DNA from: Macrophomina tecta | Lineage: Eukaryota; Ascomycota; Dothideomycetes; Botryosphaeriales; Botryosphaeriaceae | Length of the DNA stretch: 64,000 nucleotides | NCBI GenBank assembly: GCA_024180945.1 | Contig: JAKSGN010000002.1 | Location: 682,001 to 746,000, forward strand | Direction of reading: 5' to 3' | Part shown: positions 54,267 through 64,000 of the stretch, piece by piece | How positions within the stretch are numbered: position 1 is the first letter of the stretch | Layout of the letters: every line of letters begins with the position of its first letter | Translations under genes and position numbers: made by a program | Notes under the pieces: generated by a model | Database searches by the model: none | What the model saw: only the letters and a program-made list of their open reading frames with translations | Told to the model about the DNA's origin: nothing

Positions 54267-55349
54267 TTACAATATCCTGTCGTCCCAGCCGCCCTCGTCG
54301 CCGTAGCTGGTGCTGCCGCCCCGCGGTCGCGTGAACTCTCCAAAGCGGTCCCTTTTTTGTCCTCCCTGGTCCCTGCCTCCGGGCTTCCATTTCCACGTGG
54401 GGACCTCATCCTTGCCTCCCTTCACGCTGCCCACGCCCTTGACCCTCCACTTCTTGGGAGGTTTGATGCCCTTCTCAACCTGTGATTTCCATATCTGCTC
54501 GCCGCGCTTCTCCCACCGCTGCGCCCGTTTCTCCGCTTCCTCTTCCTTGGGCCGCCATTTAGACTTTAGAATCCGCCGGATAGCCTCAGGGCTGACCTTG
54601 AATTCGTTGGCGAGCACTGGCGTCGTGTACGTGTCCGGATCCGAAGCATGCAGTTGCCGTATACCGTCCATCGCATCTGGCGACAGCTTCTTGCGCGGCT
54701 GCCAGCCCTCTTTGCCGAATTTTTCCTTGAGCGCTTCCTTCTGGACCATCCATGGTGCTTTCTTCTTCTCCCTGTCCATCTTTGTGATCCCGTCCCTATC
54801 TCTCTGCGCATCTGCCTTCGTCTGATCGGTCTTGCTGCGCATCTTCATCCCATCCTTCGCTACTATCTTCGTGACCGGTCCGGCGAGCGCTGCATTCTGG
54901 TCGCGCTTTTTCGCCTTGGCCTCGGGTGGCTGCGTACCAGATGCACCTCCCGTCAGCCTCGACAACCGAGCCTGAACATCTTCCTCATGTGGTGTCAATC
55001 CGATATCCTTCCGTAGGTCAGCGGGGTCGGGATCTGCATCTCTGGCGGAAGAAGCGAGTTCTTCAGCTACATTTGCTGACGCTGCGGGCTCGACTCTTGG
55101 CTCGGGGTTGGGAATGGACTTGATAGCAGCATTAGAGTTTTCTTCGGCGCCGCCGATGTTTTTCAGGTCTAGAAAACGGGTCGAGCCAGTGAAGCGTAGC
55201 GCTGGTCGTGTGCTCAGAGCTCTCAGTCGATTTTGCCTCAAGGCATTGTTTGGTAGTCGGCGGGAATGCGATCGCAAGGCAGCCGGATAATTGCCCGCGG
55301 TCTGGGCAAGCAGACCGAGAACTCTATGCGAGCAAGCGGGGCAAGACAT
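54267..55349 (-). CDS. RRG9: Rrg9/neugrin-like mitochondrial protein
   Basis: Single exon, 360 residues from ATG 55349; the frame extends 34 codons further upstream but begins only at a GTG. The N-terminus (CSHRVLGLLAQTAGN, SHSRRLPNNALRQNRLRALSTRPALRF) is Arg/Ser/Leu-rich with almost no acid, a likely mitochondrial presequence. The conserved block is near residues 195-275: KKAPWMVQKEALKEKFGKEG, WQPRKKLSPDAMDGIRQLHA, YTTPVLANEFKVSPEAIRRILKSKW, RWEKRGEQIWKS, the neugrin/Rrg9 homology. Rrg9 is needed for mitochondrial genome maintenance and respiratory growth in yeast; human neugrin acts in mitochondrial 16S rRNA regulation. C-terminus Gly/Arg/Lys-rich. Confidence 0.88.
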   Translation of the reverse strand: MSCPACSHRVLGLLAQTAGNYPAALRSHSRRLPNNALRQNRLRALSTRPALRFTGSTRFLDLKNIGGAEENSNAAIKSIPNPEPRVEPAASANVAEELASSARDADPDPADLRKDIGLTPHEEDVQARLSRLTGGASGTQPPEAKAKKRDQNAALAGPVTKIVAKDGMKMRSKTDQTKADAQRDRDGITKMDREKKKAPWMVQKEALKEKFGKEGWQPRKKLSPDAMDGIRQLHASDPDTYTTPVLANEFKVSPEAIRRILKSKWRPKEEEAEKRAQRWEKRGEQIWKSQVEKGIKPPKKWRVKGVGSVKGGKDEVPTWKWKPGGRDQGGQKRDRFGEFTRPRGGSTSYGDEGGWDDRIL

Positions 55350-55660
55350 GGGCGGTGGCAAGGCAGCGTGGATGGTGCGTGGAGGCGTCGTGTTGCAACA
55401 GCGCGCAATGATTTCTGGCGGATGATTTTCGCATGACTCGCAGAATTTCACATGCTACTTAGGCACCCAACTAGCGATGCCCCAGAAGCGATCTTCAACA
55501 CTTCAAAGTTAGACGGGCAACATACTTTACAATAAGCATATTCTCTCCCGGATCAAACCTCCGTTTTCCAGACACACGATGCTCTTACCCGAATGCAGGA
55601 TGCAGACGCTGCCGCCATCCATAATTCAACCACTTGCCCATTCCACACAGTATACCACAG
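55350..55660. other. Intergenic, RRG9 promoter
   Basis: About 310 bp; upstream of RRG9 and downstream of the MpaB-like gene, both on the minus strand. Confidence 0.4.
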
Positions 55661-57191
55661 CTACCACAGTAAACCAAGGATGCCTGAAGCGAGCTTGAAC
55701 ATAAGGTAGGTTGACCCAGACAAGAAGATTGCCGCATACAAAAACCATCTCAGGTTCCTCCATTCTACGCCATACCCGCTACCCAGCTTCGCGGGCTCCG
55801 CATGACCAAGCTCCGTCATGATTGAGTACTGCGGCACGTACTTGAATTCGAAATGCGTCGTCTTCCCATCCAGGCCCCATTTGCTGCCGACAATGAACTT
55901 CCAGAATAGATCCCGTACCACTTCGGTCTTGTACTTGTCCCAACTAGGGATGGAGCGGTACGTGTAATTCATCACCATGAAGAACCAGCATTGTCCGGCC
56001 ATAAGCGCCCAGTAGTAGAGCGATGGCCGCGGGAGCTTCAGGGCGTCGCAAAGTTCATTTCCATTCAACCACCGTGCTCCTGCTACCAGCATGTCAGCAC
56101 TAGCCCACGCTGGCGGTTGGTCCTGCAGGCATCGGATGAGATTGTTAGCTAGAATGGCTGAAGTCTCGGACGGGTTGATTTCGTGCAGGTACAAGCTCTG
56201 CATGAGCGCTTTGGCCTTGGAAGGAGTCTCGAAGGCGTCTGTTGGAGAGCCAATGACATGTGCAATATACCTCCAAAGGGCAATGTAATCCTCCGCCTCC
56301 TGTTGCCGCACAAATATGCCTTGTCTTGGCCAACTCAGCCAGATCAGCGTCGCCGAAAAGACCGAGATAGTTGCCATGCTATCCAGATCATTAATCGGGA
56401 CGCCGAATTTCTGGACATCGTAATATTCCGGCCGAGTCTGGATGAGCTTCATGATGCGTTGGCGCACCGCGGCGTGCAGGAGACGGACGCGTATGCTGCT
56501 GGCCCAACCTTCGCCACCAGGCTGGATCGCTTCCAAGCTACGGGTGCATTGTAGGATATGTTGCGTTGTCTCGAAGAGTCGTCTACGCGCGACTTTGGTG
56601 CTGAAGCCACCCGTTCTGGCCAATGTCTCGACCACACGCGCCGCGCCCATACCACCGAGGAGGGACTGATATGCGAGTCCGGTCAAAGCAGCGCTGCCGT
56701 ATCTGTAGAAGACATCTTGGCCGCGCTTGATCTGCTCCCAGTCCACCCATTCCGGAACGGTGTTGACCTGCTGCCACAGCTGGGCGAGCTTCTCATCCTT
56801 GTCTTTATTCTCACATAGTAGGGCGTATAGGTCTCGATGTGGAGGGTCTTCTTGCCTCCTGGGATTTGTGGCGTCTCCCAGCGAGCGATCTTTCTCTTCT
56901 GGCGCGTCGACCGTTTCGTCCATCTTGGCCTCATCTTCGCTGTTGGTCTGGGGGCGAGCTTGACGCTGGGCTGGCGAGATCTGATTCAGACGCTGGAGGC
57001 ATTCCTCGCCGAGAACATCGTAGGAGTGCTTCAAGGGGAGCATCTGCTCGGGAGAGAGATGCTCCGGAGTCAGGTCGAATGTGTAGCCCCATGGACTAGA
57101 CGCGGGGTAAGGACAAGGCTCCAAGAAATTTGGGAGAGACTTACGAGCGGGTATTCTCGTTATGTCTTCTGAAAGGGTTAGGCCAGGCCAT
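55661..57191 (-). CDS. MpaB/Lcp-type (DUF2236) membrane-bound heme oxygenase-like protein
   Basis: Two exons, complement of 55661-57095 and 57145-57191 (49-nt intron); 493 residues. This splice gives MAWPNPFRRHNENTRSPWGYTFDLTPEH, which fits the family better than the unspliced frame. Conserved features: VDWEQIKRGQDVFYRYG, a Gly-rich helix (YQSLLGGMGAARVVETLARTG), and IRVRLLHAAVRQRIM; His223 in LLHAAVR matches the heme-ligand position of latex-clearing-protein relatives. DYIALWRYIAHVIG follows. A C-terminal membrane helix (about 466-490) would anchor it in the ER, as for MpaB, the mycophenolic-acid pathway enzyme that cleaves a prenyl side chain. Substrate unknown; oxidative cleavage of an isoprenoid or lipid is the family-based guess. 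Confidence 0.83.
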
Positions 57192-59170
57192 GGTGAAGTG
57201 CTGAACAAAGATGTTCGTTGGAATTACCTATCCGCTCCTGAGTGCGCAAGAAACAGCGCAGAAAAAAGGAGGGGAAGACCCATGTTGCGGCGTAGATACA
57301 CTGAGCGAGAAATGGACTAAGCCGAGGATAGCGTCATGAGTGCTCGTAGCAGGCGTTCTGCGGGCTAGGGCATCTTGGCTACTGTGTCAGGACGGACGGC
57401 TTATTCGCCATCCGGCTCCTGTCGGTGAAGGACATGGCAGCGAAGTTCGAGCGGAGACAGGTATCCGAGCGCCGACTGGACGCCGGAGCGAGAATGATCT
57501 GGATAAGGCCGTTGCGGTGGCGCGGGAAATGTATGGGGTTCGGGGATATGGATGACGGAGCGCTGACTCGTGACGGGCCCACTTACCCAATCGATCCTGC
57601 CGATGCGGCCCGGCCGCTCTAAACTTTACCTCCTCCCCTCCGAGTGCATTCTTCCCATGCAATTGAGACTGTTTCGATGCGACGTCCTCCCGCCATACTC
57701 TGGGTACGTCGACCTCGGCGCATCTAGGTACAGCATGCTCCGCCTGAAGGAACGGTGTAAAAGTTGCGTCGATGGCGCCTTTAGAGACAGACAGTCAATG
57801 ATGTCCATTCATATTGCTCCCGATGTCCATATGTTGTCCTCGGTATCTGCTCTGGATTTGGGCTTAGATCAGTCTATCGCCCGAGACGGTGATGAAAATT
57901 TACTGACAAACGCAGCCAGCCGAGGCGTAGTGAATCTCGAGTTGTTCGCAGCTTGTGACAGCAAAGCACAAACGCTGCTATGCAGCGTAGCGCTGCCGTT
58001 GAGTGTCAGCTTAATCATTCAGCAGCACAGCTTAATAGGAAGATTTAGTACCCATATTGCTTACAGGTATAATATCATCGCCTGGGGTACACGGATGGGG
58101 CCCGTTTCGTAACCCGTTTGACTCTACCCACATCTTATATCTTTAGGCATCCAGATCTCCATGCATCCTGACGATCCAAGACCAGGTAAGATGGCCTCGT
58201 TCAGAATGTACCAGCCAGTGGCGCATGGAGATTGGGATCAATTGTGGACCCTGTCTTTCCGTTGACGACTCTTACTCGGCTCACTGACGCAGAAAAAACT
58301 AGTGATACATGTCTAGATATCAATAGGAAAAAGTAGCCCAAGGCGGAACAGTAAGTAGACTAAAAGCACCAATGCCTGCTCAATTTTGGAACAGTGGGGT
58401 GTACAAAGTTGAATAGTAACTTAATCTATCGATTCGTGGGTGTTAGGCTCGGAGGTCGGCTGCAAGAGATGTTTCGGCATGCACCGTTGAAGGCTAATGA
58501 GGCGGGCCGCATCCATCGTTAGGGCGCCTGACGAGGTCTCGGGGGGTGGCTGCAGTAACTTATGCTTCTCTGACTCTTCGAAATATTCTTTCTATATGTA
58601 CCTAAAGGGAAGACAGACGGTCAAACTCACCAAAAGCCGTGAACAGGATCTCGCTGTGTTCTTCACCAGTGTCAAGGCGCAGTCAATCTCATTCCGTCAA
58701 AACATTACTTTTCGTCTTTCTCTACCTTTATACATGGATCCATGTTCTTATTTCGAGGCCGCCACCCCTTCCTTCGTCTCCGCCTCGCATATCTGTGCCA
58801 ACTGCTGCCGCGCTGATGGTTTAAGACCGACGCACTGAAGCAAGGAGAGAGGCACGGTATCGTGGCGCTGCGATAATGGTCATTTGAATAGGGCCGGATG
58901 CAGAAAATAGCTACAGGCATGACGACGTATGCAAATGGGCAGTATGGTTGATGCTCTAGTTCAGCCCGTGGTTATGTGGGCATTGAGGATATGGTTGCCA
59001 CTGTCGATCATCGTGAATTTATGGACGCCGAAAGGTATAGACATACAGATAGAAGACTAAGAAAGGCTTCCCATGAAATTCTACTGGAGTTGCGGTATGT
59101 ACATCTATTGCCTATGGTCTCTCCATCATATCCGTCCTTGTAATCCCGTCCATCCGTCTTTCCCCTCCCT
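57192..59170. other. Intergenic
   Basis: 2.0 kb. One plus frame (57570-58112, 180 codons) has no domain and irregular composition; I do not support it. The left end is the promoter of the MpaB-like gene. Confidence 0.35.
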
Positions 59171-61297
59171 CTAGATCTTCTTCTCGCTGACGGCATCTTT
59201 ATCAACTAGTCCTGTATTTTCGGAGGTCTTGCTCTCATCATCATGATACGTCATGAATTCATCCTTGTCCATATGCTTGTACCTGAAGTGGAAGATTACA
59301 GTCTGGACGAACAACGCAATAGCAGGGCCGGCCCAGATCCAAATAAGGTAAGGGTCCTTGATGACAGGCGACAAGATCTCGCCCAATGCCGAAGACAAGG
59401 CTGTCATGAACAAGAAAATAGCCATGACGAGCGACCTCATTCCCGGCGGACTGCGAGAGTATGCAAGCTCATACGCCGTGACGTTGCAGAAACATTCTGA
59501 CAGGGCACCAAGCGCGACGTTGGGAATCTGGATCCAGATGCTGAGCGGGGAAACTCTACCGTCCTCAGCACATGCAGTTGCCTGGTACCCGCATGGATTG
59601 GTCTCGTAAATACGCCATTGGATAATGGCGCCGATGACGCCGGAGATCCAAGCCAGGGTGAAACCGAAGGTTATGCGAGAGATACGGCCGAAGTTGATCT
59701 TCTTTCTGCGCAACGCAGGGTAGAGCACATGGCTCAAGAAAGGGACGGCGACGATGATAACCAGAGGGTTGAAGTTGCTAAGAAGGTCGTTGGGAGCTCC
59801 ATTTGTTGTCATAGTCGAACCTGAAACCAGGTCAATACACATGAGACCTCGAGCTTGGGGCCATTTGGGTACATACCTTGAGCTGACTGAACACTACCGA
59901 CACCACCGTCGTTCAGGTTGTAGATAGGGAAGTAAAGGAAGATCTTGCAAGCATCAATCGTGCGGACGACGTCGTCAACGAACTTGTCGTCCCATGTGAT
60001 GGGCTTGCCGGCAAAGGAGGTTATTCCTTTCTCTGAAAGTTGGGAAGGCTTCGCCGCGTCCCAAAAGCCTTTCTTCCAGAACTTGCCACCATTCTGCTTC
60101 ACCGCAATGGCCCAGATCTTGGAGACGTTGGTGAGCTCCGAGCCGTTCGGGGGAACCTTGGTGAGTCTCTTGTACAGGAAGACCAGAAGTACCGGAAGGA
60201 GCATGAAGACTATGGTCGGCAGAAGGAATGCCAACCAGAAGCCAATGCGCTTTTCGGCGTAGGTCGTGGCAATAGCAAAGAAGGCGCCAACGTTGACGAG
60301 GGCTGAATCAATCAGTAGGGACACAATCGGCTGGCAAACAGGGACTCTCACCGTAGAAGATCAGCATCAGGCGCTGGACGGTCGATTCAGGATCAACAAT
60401 GACCTTCTCGCCTGTCTGCAAGATCTTGGTGTACGGCTTCTGGTAGGAGTACTGGTCCAGCAAGAGAGGGGCCACGTTGGGCTTGAAAAGACCTAGCAGA
60501 CATCAGATAAATTTTCTTAAGAACAGGTTATTTCAGACTTACCGGCGCCAAAGGCCAGGACGAGCAGACTGACGATGAACGGAGCCAACCCCCTACCAGC
60601 CCGTAAGACACTAGGTAGAGCACCAAAGATCATGATAATGTGCGCAACGAAACAGATTATAACGCCGATCACGATGGTCTTGAAGCGTCCCCATCTGGTA
60701 TCAGCGATCCAGGCACCCAGAATGGGTATGACGTAGGCCAGAAAGGAGAACAGCAGAACGAACGCATTGGCGAACTGGAGTCCTTTTCCGAGGGCACCAG
60801 CTGTCCCTTGCGTACCCGCTGCGGGAGCTCCTGCGCCATTTCCTGGGATATCCATCAGCCCTGAAAACAGCAGTTTCATTAGACGCCACGTACCGCCTTC
60901 AGGCAACGGGTACATCATGAAGTTGGAGAAGACCGTCTTGGCTCCATAGTAGGAGGCTCGCTCGGAAAATTCGACGAGACAGAGGAGCCAAATGACCATT
61001 GGCACCTTGTCAGAGATTTTCCGCAGGGTGTTGAGCTCCTCTTCGGTCGGGGCTGGGTGGAGGCCGTCATCGGTGGACGAAGCACGAGTCACGTCGATGT
61101 CGACGTGCTTTTCATCTGTCGACTTGCTAGCTCCATCACCGATGGCGAAGGAATTACGGCCATGGGGCTCGAGGACCTGCTGCGGTGGCCGTGTGGACAG
61201 CACGTCCGTTGTGATTTGCTCGGCTGCGCCCGCTATTGTTCGCTCATCCGTTAGCATACGGGTGAGTGCAGCAGGAGTGGCGGATATGCTCACACAT
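59171..61297 (-). CDS. PTR2: PTR2-type proton-coupled oligopeptide transporter
   Basis: Five exons, complement of 59171-59820, 59877-60302, 60352-60492, 60543-61232, 61294-61297; 636 residues. The first coding exon is 4 nt (ATG plus T); the 61-nt intron after it contains GCTAAC and joins in phase to SGAAEQITTD. POT-family features: EFSERASYYG (ExxER proton-coupling motif), ILGAWIADTRWGRFKTI, GLFKPNVAPLLLDQY, IFYGALVNVGAFFAI, and EYCN-type region LGALSECFCNVTAYELAYSRSPPGMRS; about 12 membrane segments. It imports di- and tripeptides across the plasma membrane. The acidic N-terminal (about 80 residues) and C-terminal tails are cytosolic and may carry ubiquitin or phosphorylation sites. Confidence 0.93.
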
Positions 61298-62794
61298 GTT
61301 GCACGTTCTGAAGAGTGAAAAGGGCGGGTGTGGGCTCGACAGAACGACGGCAGTTCGTCAACAAGGCGCGGCTGACAGACAGATAGAGATGCGGCAGGGC
61401 AATCAGAGAGCTCTTATACGACTGGAAGCGGAGTGTCCGAGATAATGGCAGATCTTCTCGGAGAAAGCCTTATCGAGCGGCGTGAGTAGTGCCATCATGG
61501 GTGGCAGTTGGCACAGGCTAAACGCTCGCTTCCAAGCACGCCACTCTTGGTCATTATCTTGCAACGGGTGCTCAATGTAACCACACGACAGGAAGCTGCG
61601 ACGTCTGGCCTGGCGAAGTGGCGGTGGGCGCTTCCCGTTCAGATTTGGGCCCTCGTCTGCGCGGATTCCGGGCGCAGAGGATCAAGCTCGGCTGGGCAGA
61701 TGGTAGAGGGCGTTGGCAAGGCTTGGAGGATGCTTGTCGCACCTGGCAGCCGTGGACAAGCCCCGGCTTCATGTGCTCGGTATTGTGTGGGCCTGGCTGG
61801 CAAGGTGCCAGTCCACTAACGATCGCGCGATAAGGCCCGTCCGAATCGTGCGTACGCAACACGACCGGCGCCAGAGCCCGCCGCGCGACGCCAGACGGGG
61901 CGGGACAAGGACGCATGGCTCCGCTCCGGCACCGACAGACACACCTGCCAGTCTTTCGTGGGGAGAAACGCTATCCGCCATCGCCCAGGGTGCGCTGAGG
62001 ATGCAAGTCGTGATGCTCGGCCGTTGTTGCGACCCTCAGCTCGGGGCCTCCCGTAGCTAGGGCGCGCCGCCGAGGCTTGCGACCTGCTTAAGTAGCTTCT
62101 AGTTCCGGAGAAGGCGGGAATGGCGAAATGCTCCTTCGCTTCGTGAGGGCGGCGGATTAGGAATTGGAAGCGTCGATTGGCGCGGGCGCACGCGGCCACG
62201 AGAGGGAGCATAATGTGCCAATATTAGCGCGGCGATTGGGGAATCCCGTTGCGCAAGGACGGCGGGGCAATGGACGGGAAAGTGGGGTGTTCCGACAGCG
62301 ATCCACGTTGTATACAACCCGTCGCAGAGGCCTGGGTCGGCCGGCCTCTGTAGTTCAGGATGCTGCCACTTGTCTCGCTGCAGGCCGCGAAGATGCCTTT
62401 TGCTCGCACGCGACCCAAGCACGAGCCTTTCAGCATTGGCTCAGGATCTAGCCGGCGCAGAATGTCGATATGGCGAGGAAACCGTCAGTCGCAGGCATGT
62501 GCGGTGGGACGAGGCCCTGTGGTCGGTGAGTTCTGATGCAGCACGCCGAGAAACGGTGGCAGGCGGGTGAGGTGGAGAGTGGAAGCGACGAAGGTAGGTA
62601 GGTACATACATATATTCCTGCCGCTCCACCCCGAGGTTGCCCCGCTCCGCATCCTTCGCAGAGCCACCGCAGCGCCATGCTTACTCCTGCCGCCTTCCAG
62701 CTTCTTTTTGACCTTCCGGGGGCAGACCAACACAACGGCGTCAGCCTCAGTCCCTGCACCGCTCGAATGGCGTCCAGTTCTCCAGGAAAAGGCC

Positions 62795-63157
62795 TCACTT
62801 CGGTTCACTTCCACAGCGGTTCTGGGCTGTGCTTGAGCTTCTGTATCTTGACTGAATTGAAGAGCAGAATGGAGAGGAAGAAGAAGAGGTCTGAGCTTGC
62901 GTGCGGCTTGGATCACGGGCGTGGAGCAGCCAGCACACACAGTCCAGTATGGCCATAAGCATGGCTGCACTTTCAAGACATATTCCAAAGCTCCTACCCG
63001 TGCATTCAAACGGCAGAAAAGCTCCGTAGCCGCCTACGGGCGTTACGTGTTCTGAGAGTGTTGACTTGGCCGGAGGCAACGTAGCCTCATATTTATTCCA
63101 GAGCGCGATAGCAGACCACCCTAACACCACCAGTACGGTCTGGGATATAGTAAGCAT
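62795..63157 (-). CDS. Possible small membrane protein (weak)
   Basis: 120 codons from an ATG at 63157. Two hydrophobic stretches (about 4-22, TVLVVLGWSAIALW; about 62-78, SAAMLMAILDCVCWLL) and a Ser-rich end. No family recognised. The second half is low complexity and may not be coding; an exon of a larger spliced gene is possible. Confidence 0.22.
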   Translation of the reverse strand: MLTISQTVLVVLGWSAIALWNKYEATLPPAKSTLSEHVTPVGGYGAFLPFECTGRSFGICLESAAMLMAILDCVCWLLHARDPSRTQAQTSSSSSPFCSSIQSRYRSSSTAQNRCGSEPK

Positions 63158-63973
63158 GGTTTCACCGCGTTATATAAAGCTCTGTCTTACATACATGTGG
63201 TCTTCAAGGCAAATTAATCCCTGGGTGAGATGAGTTGAAGGTACTGCGGGGTCCAATTTTGCTTTCCCTTTCCTCGTCGTGCCTCGTCCGACATCCTCAA
63301 CGGCTCTTCGGCCCAGCCAGAGAAATTTCGGCGCAGGTTTGCCGAAGCAGTACTATTCTGCACAAATCCTCAAGTTGCCGTAAGTTGGGAAGCACCTCTT
63401 CAGCGTCCTCATGAGCAGCTCAGCCCCCGATTGTATATCACAGCCAAATGCTTCAGCACAAGGCTAATCATTAGCGCCTTGGAGCTCATACCAATCACAG
63501 CTCACCCGGAGGCGCGAAACCAAGAGCCAGTCGCACATGTACTACCCACTACTTGTGGGTTTACTCTCATGAGGGAAAGAAATATAGCCAGGTTAGCAAG
63601 TACACCGGAATATAGGCCATGAGATCCATATCTTGTATTGCAGCTGCACAGGATCTTGTCAACAAACCGCAGCCAATGTGAATCCACCAGGAGTCATCAG
63701 ATGGCGTCCTGCCGAGCCGTACTTCACTTGGCCGCTACGAACCTACAGATTGACATGCTTCTGGTACTTTCCAACGAAAAATAGCAAATGAGACCGCAAA
63801 GGCATCCGGAAGCGATCGTCATCAGACTTTCCCTGCTCGGGGCTGCCCTGGTACAAGGCTCGTCTTACGTGCATATCCCCGCTTCTAGCCGGCGACACAT
63901 CAGACACAGCCTTGCCCTACCCTTTCTCCTGCCTCATGCCGATCTTCGCTGCTTCCCGCCGTGTGTAACACTT

Positions 63974-63980
63974 TATAAAT
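63974..63980 (+). promoter_or_regulatory. TATA-like element at the right edge
   Basis: TATAAAT on the plus strand 20 bp from the window end, after C/T-rich DNA; compatible with the core promoter of a rightward gene outside the window. Confidence 0.25.
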
Positions 63981-64000
63981 GCCCCTGGCTGCCACATAAC

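Larger units (their letters stand above)
61298..64000. other. Right-end region without a convincing gene
   Basis: 2.7 kb containing the PTR2 promoter. One small frame is listed separately. TATA-like sequence near the edge hints at a gene starting beyond the window. Confidence 0.4.

Noticed and set aside
55350..55451. N-terminal extension of Rrg9 by 34 residues
   Set aside because: Begins at GTG; the nearby ATG is in another frame and followed directly by a stop.
57570..58112. 180-codon plus-strand frame
   Set aside because: No domain, no clear promoter or splice structure, irregular composition.
1..64000. tRNA genes
   Set aside because: I looked by eye for B-box-like GGTTCRANNCC on both strands and found only matches inside coding DNA or without an acceptor-stem context. 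A tRNA scan would be decisive.

Overview
The window looks like nuclear DNA of a filamentous ascomycete (Pezizomycotina; a Dothideomycete is my best guess, at low confidence). The reasons are many short GT-AG introns, mostly 43-130 nt with CTAAC/CTAAT branch sites, GC-rich coding DNA with long gene-free gaps, and the families present: WSC sensor, PTR2, DUF3176, CSN6, Rgp1, Rrg9, DUF3445. One pseudogene carries damage partly of the RIP (CpA to TpA) type. I saw no tRNA, rRNA, CRISPR array or intact transposon. All splice models were built by hand from splice signals, reading phase and family motifs.

Left part (0-15.3 kb): a WSC-type wall sensor (+), a tRNA t6A dehydratase (+), a Pol mu/TdT-like DNA polymerase X (-), then three co-oriented redox genes on the minus strand. 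These are a Baeyer-Villiger-type flavin monooxygenase with a 7-nt microexon, a membrane-anchored DUF3445 protein (heme-dependent oxidative N-demethylase-like), and a zinc-less medium-chain reductase. They form the most accessory-looking block here, but no backbone synthase is present.

Middle (15-39 kb): low-complexity fungal proteins of unknown role, COP9 signalosome subunit 6 with a short last exon ending CCSM, a zinc polyol dehydrogenase, a gene-free stretch of about 3.5 kb, a soluble epoxide hydrolase, and a head-to-head pair of splicing genes (pinin-like and PHF5A/Rds3) sharing about 370 bp of promoter. A broken DUF3176 membrane-protein gene follows.

Right part (39-64 kb): the large subunit of ribonucleotide reductase with MCB-like promoter sites, a 942-residue disordered repeat protein, a peroxisomal-type D-amino-acid oxidase, a GPI-type secreted protein, Rgp1 (Ric1-Rgp1 exchange factor), Rrg9, an MpaB/Lcp-type (DUF2236) heme protein, and a PTR2 peptide transporter whose first coding exon is only 4 nt. 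The last 2.7 kb has no convincing gene. Most genes are unrelated housekeeping or catabolic functions; the functional groupings visible are the redox trio and the splicing pair.
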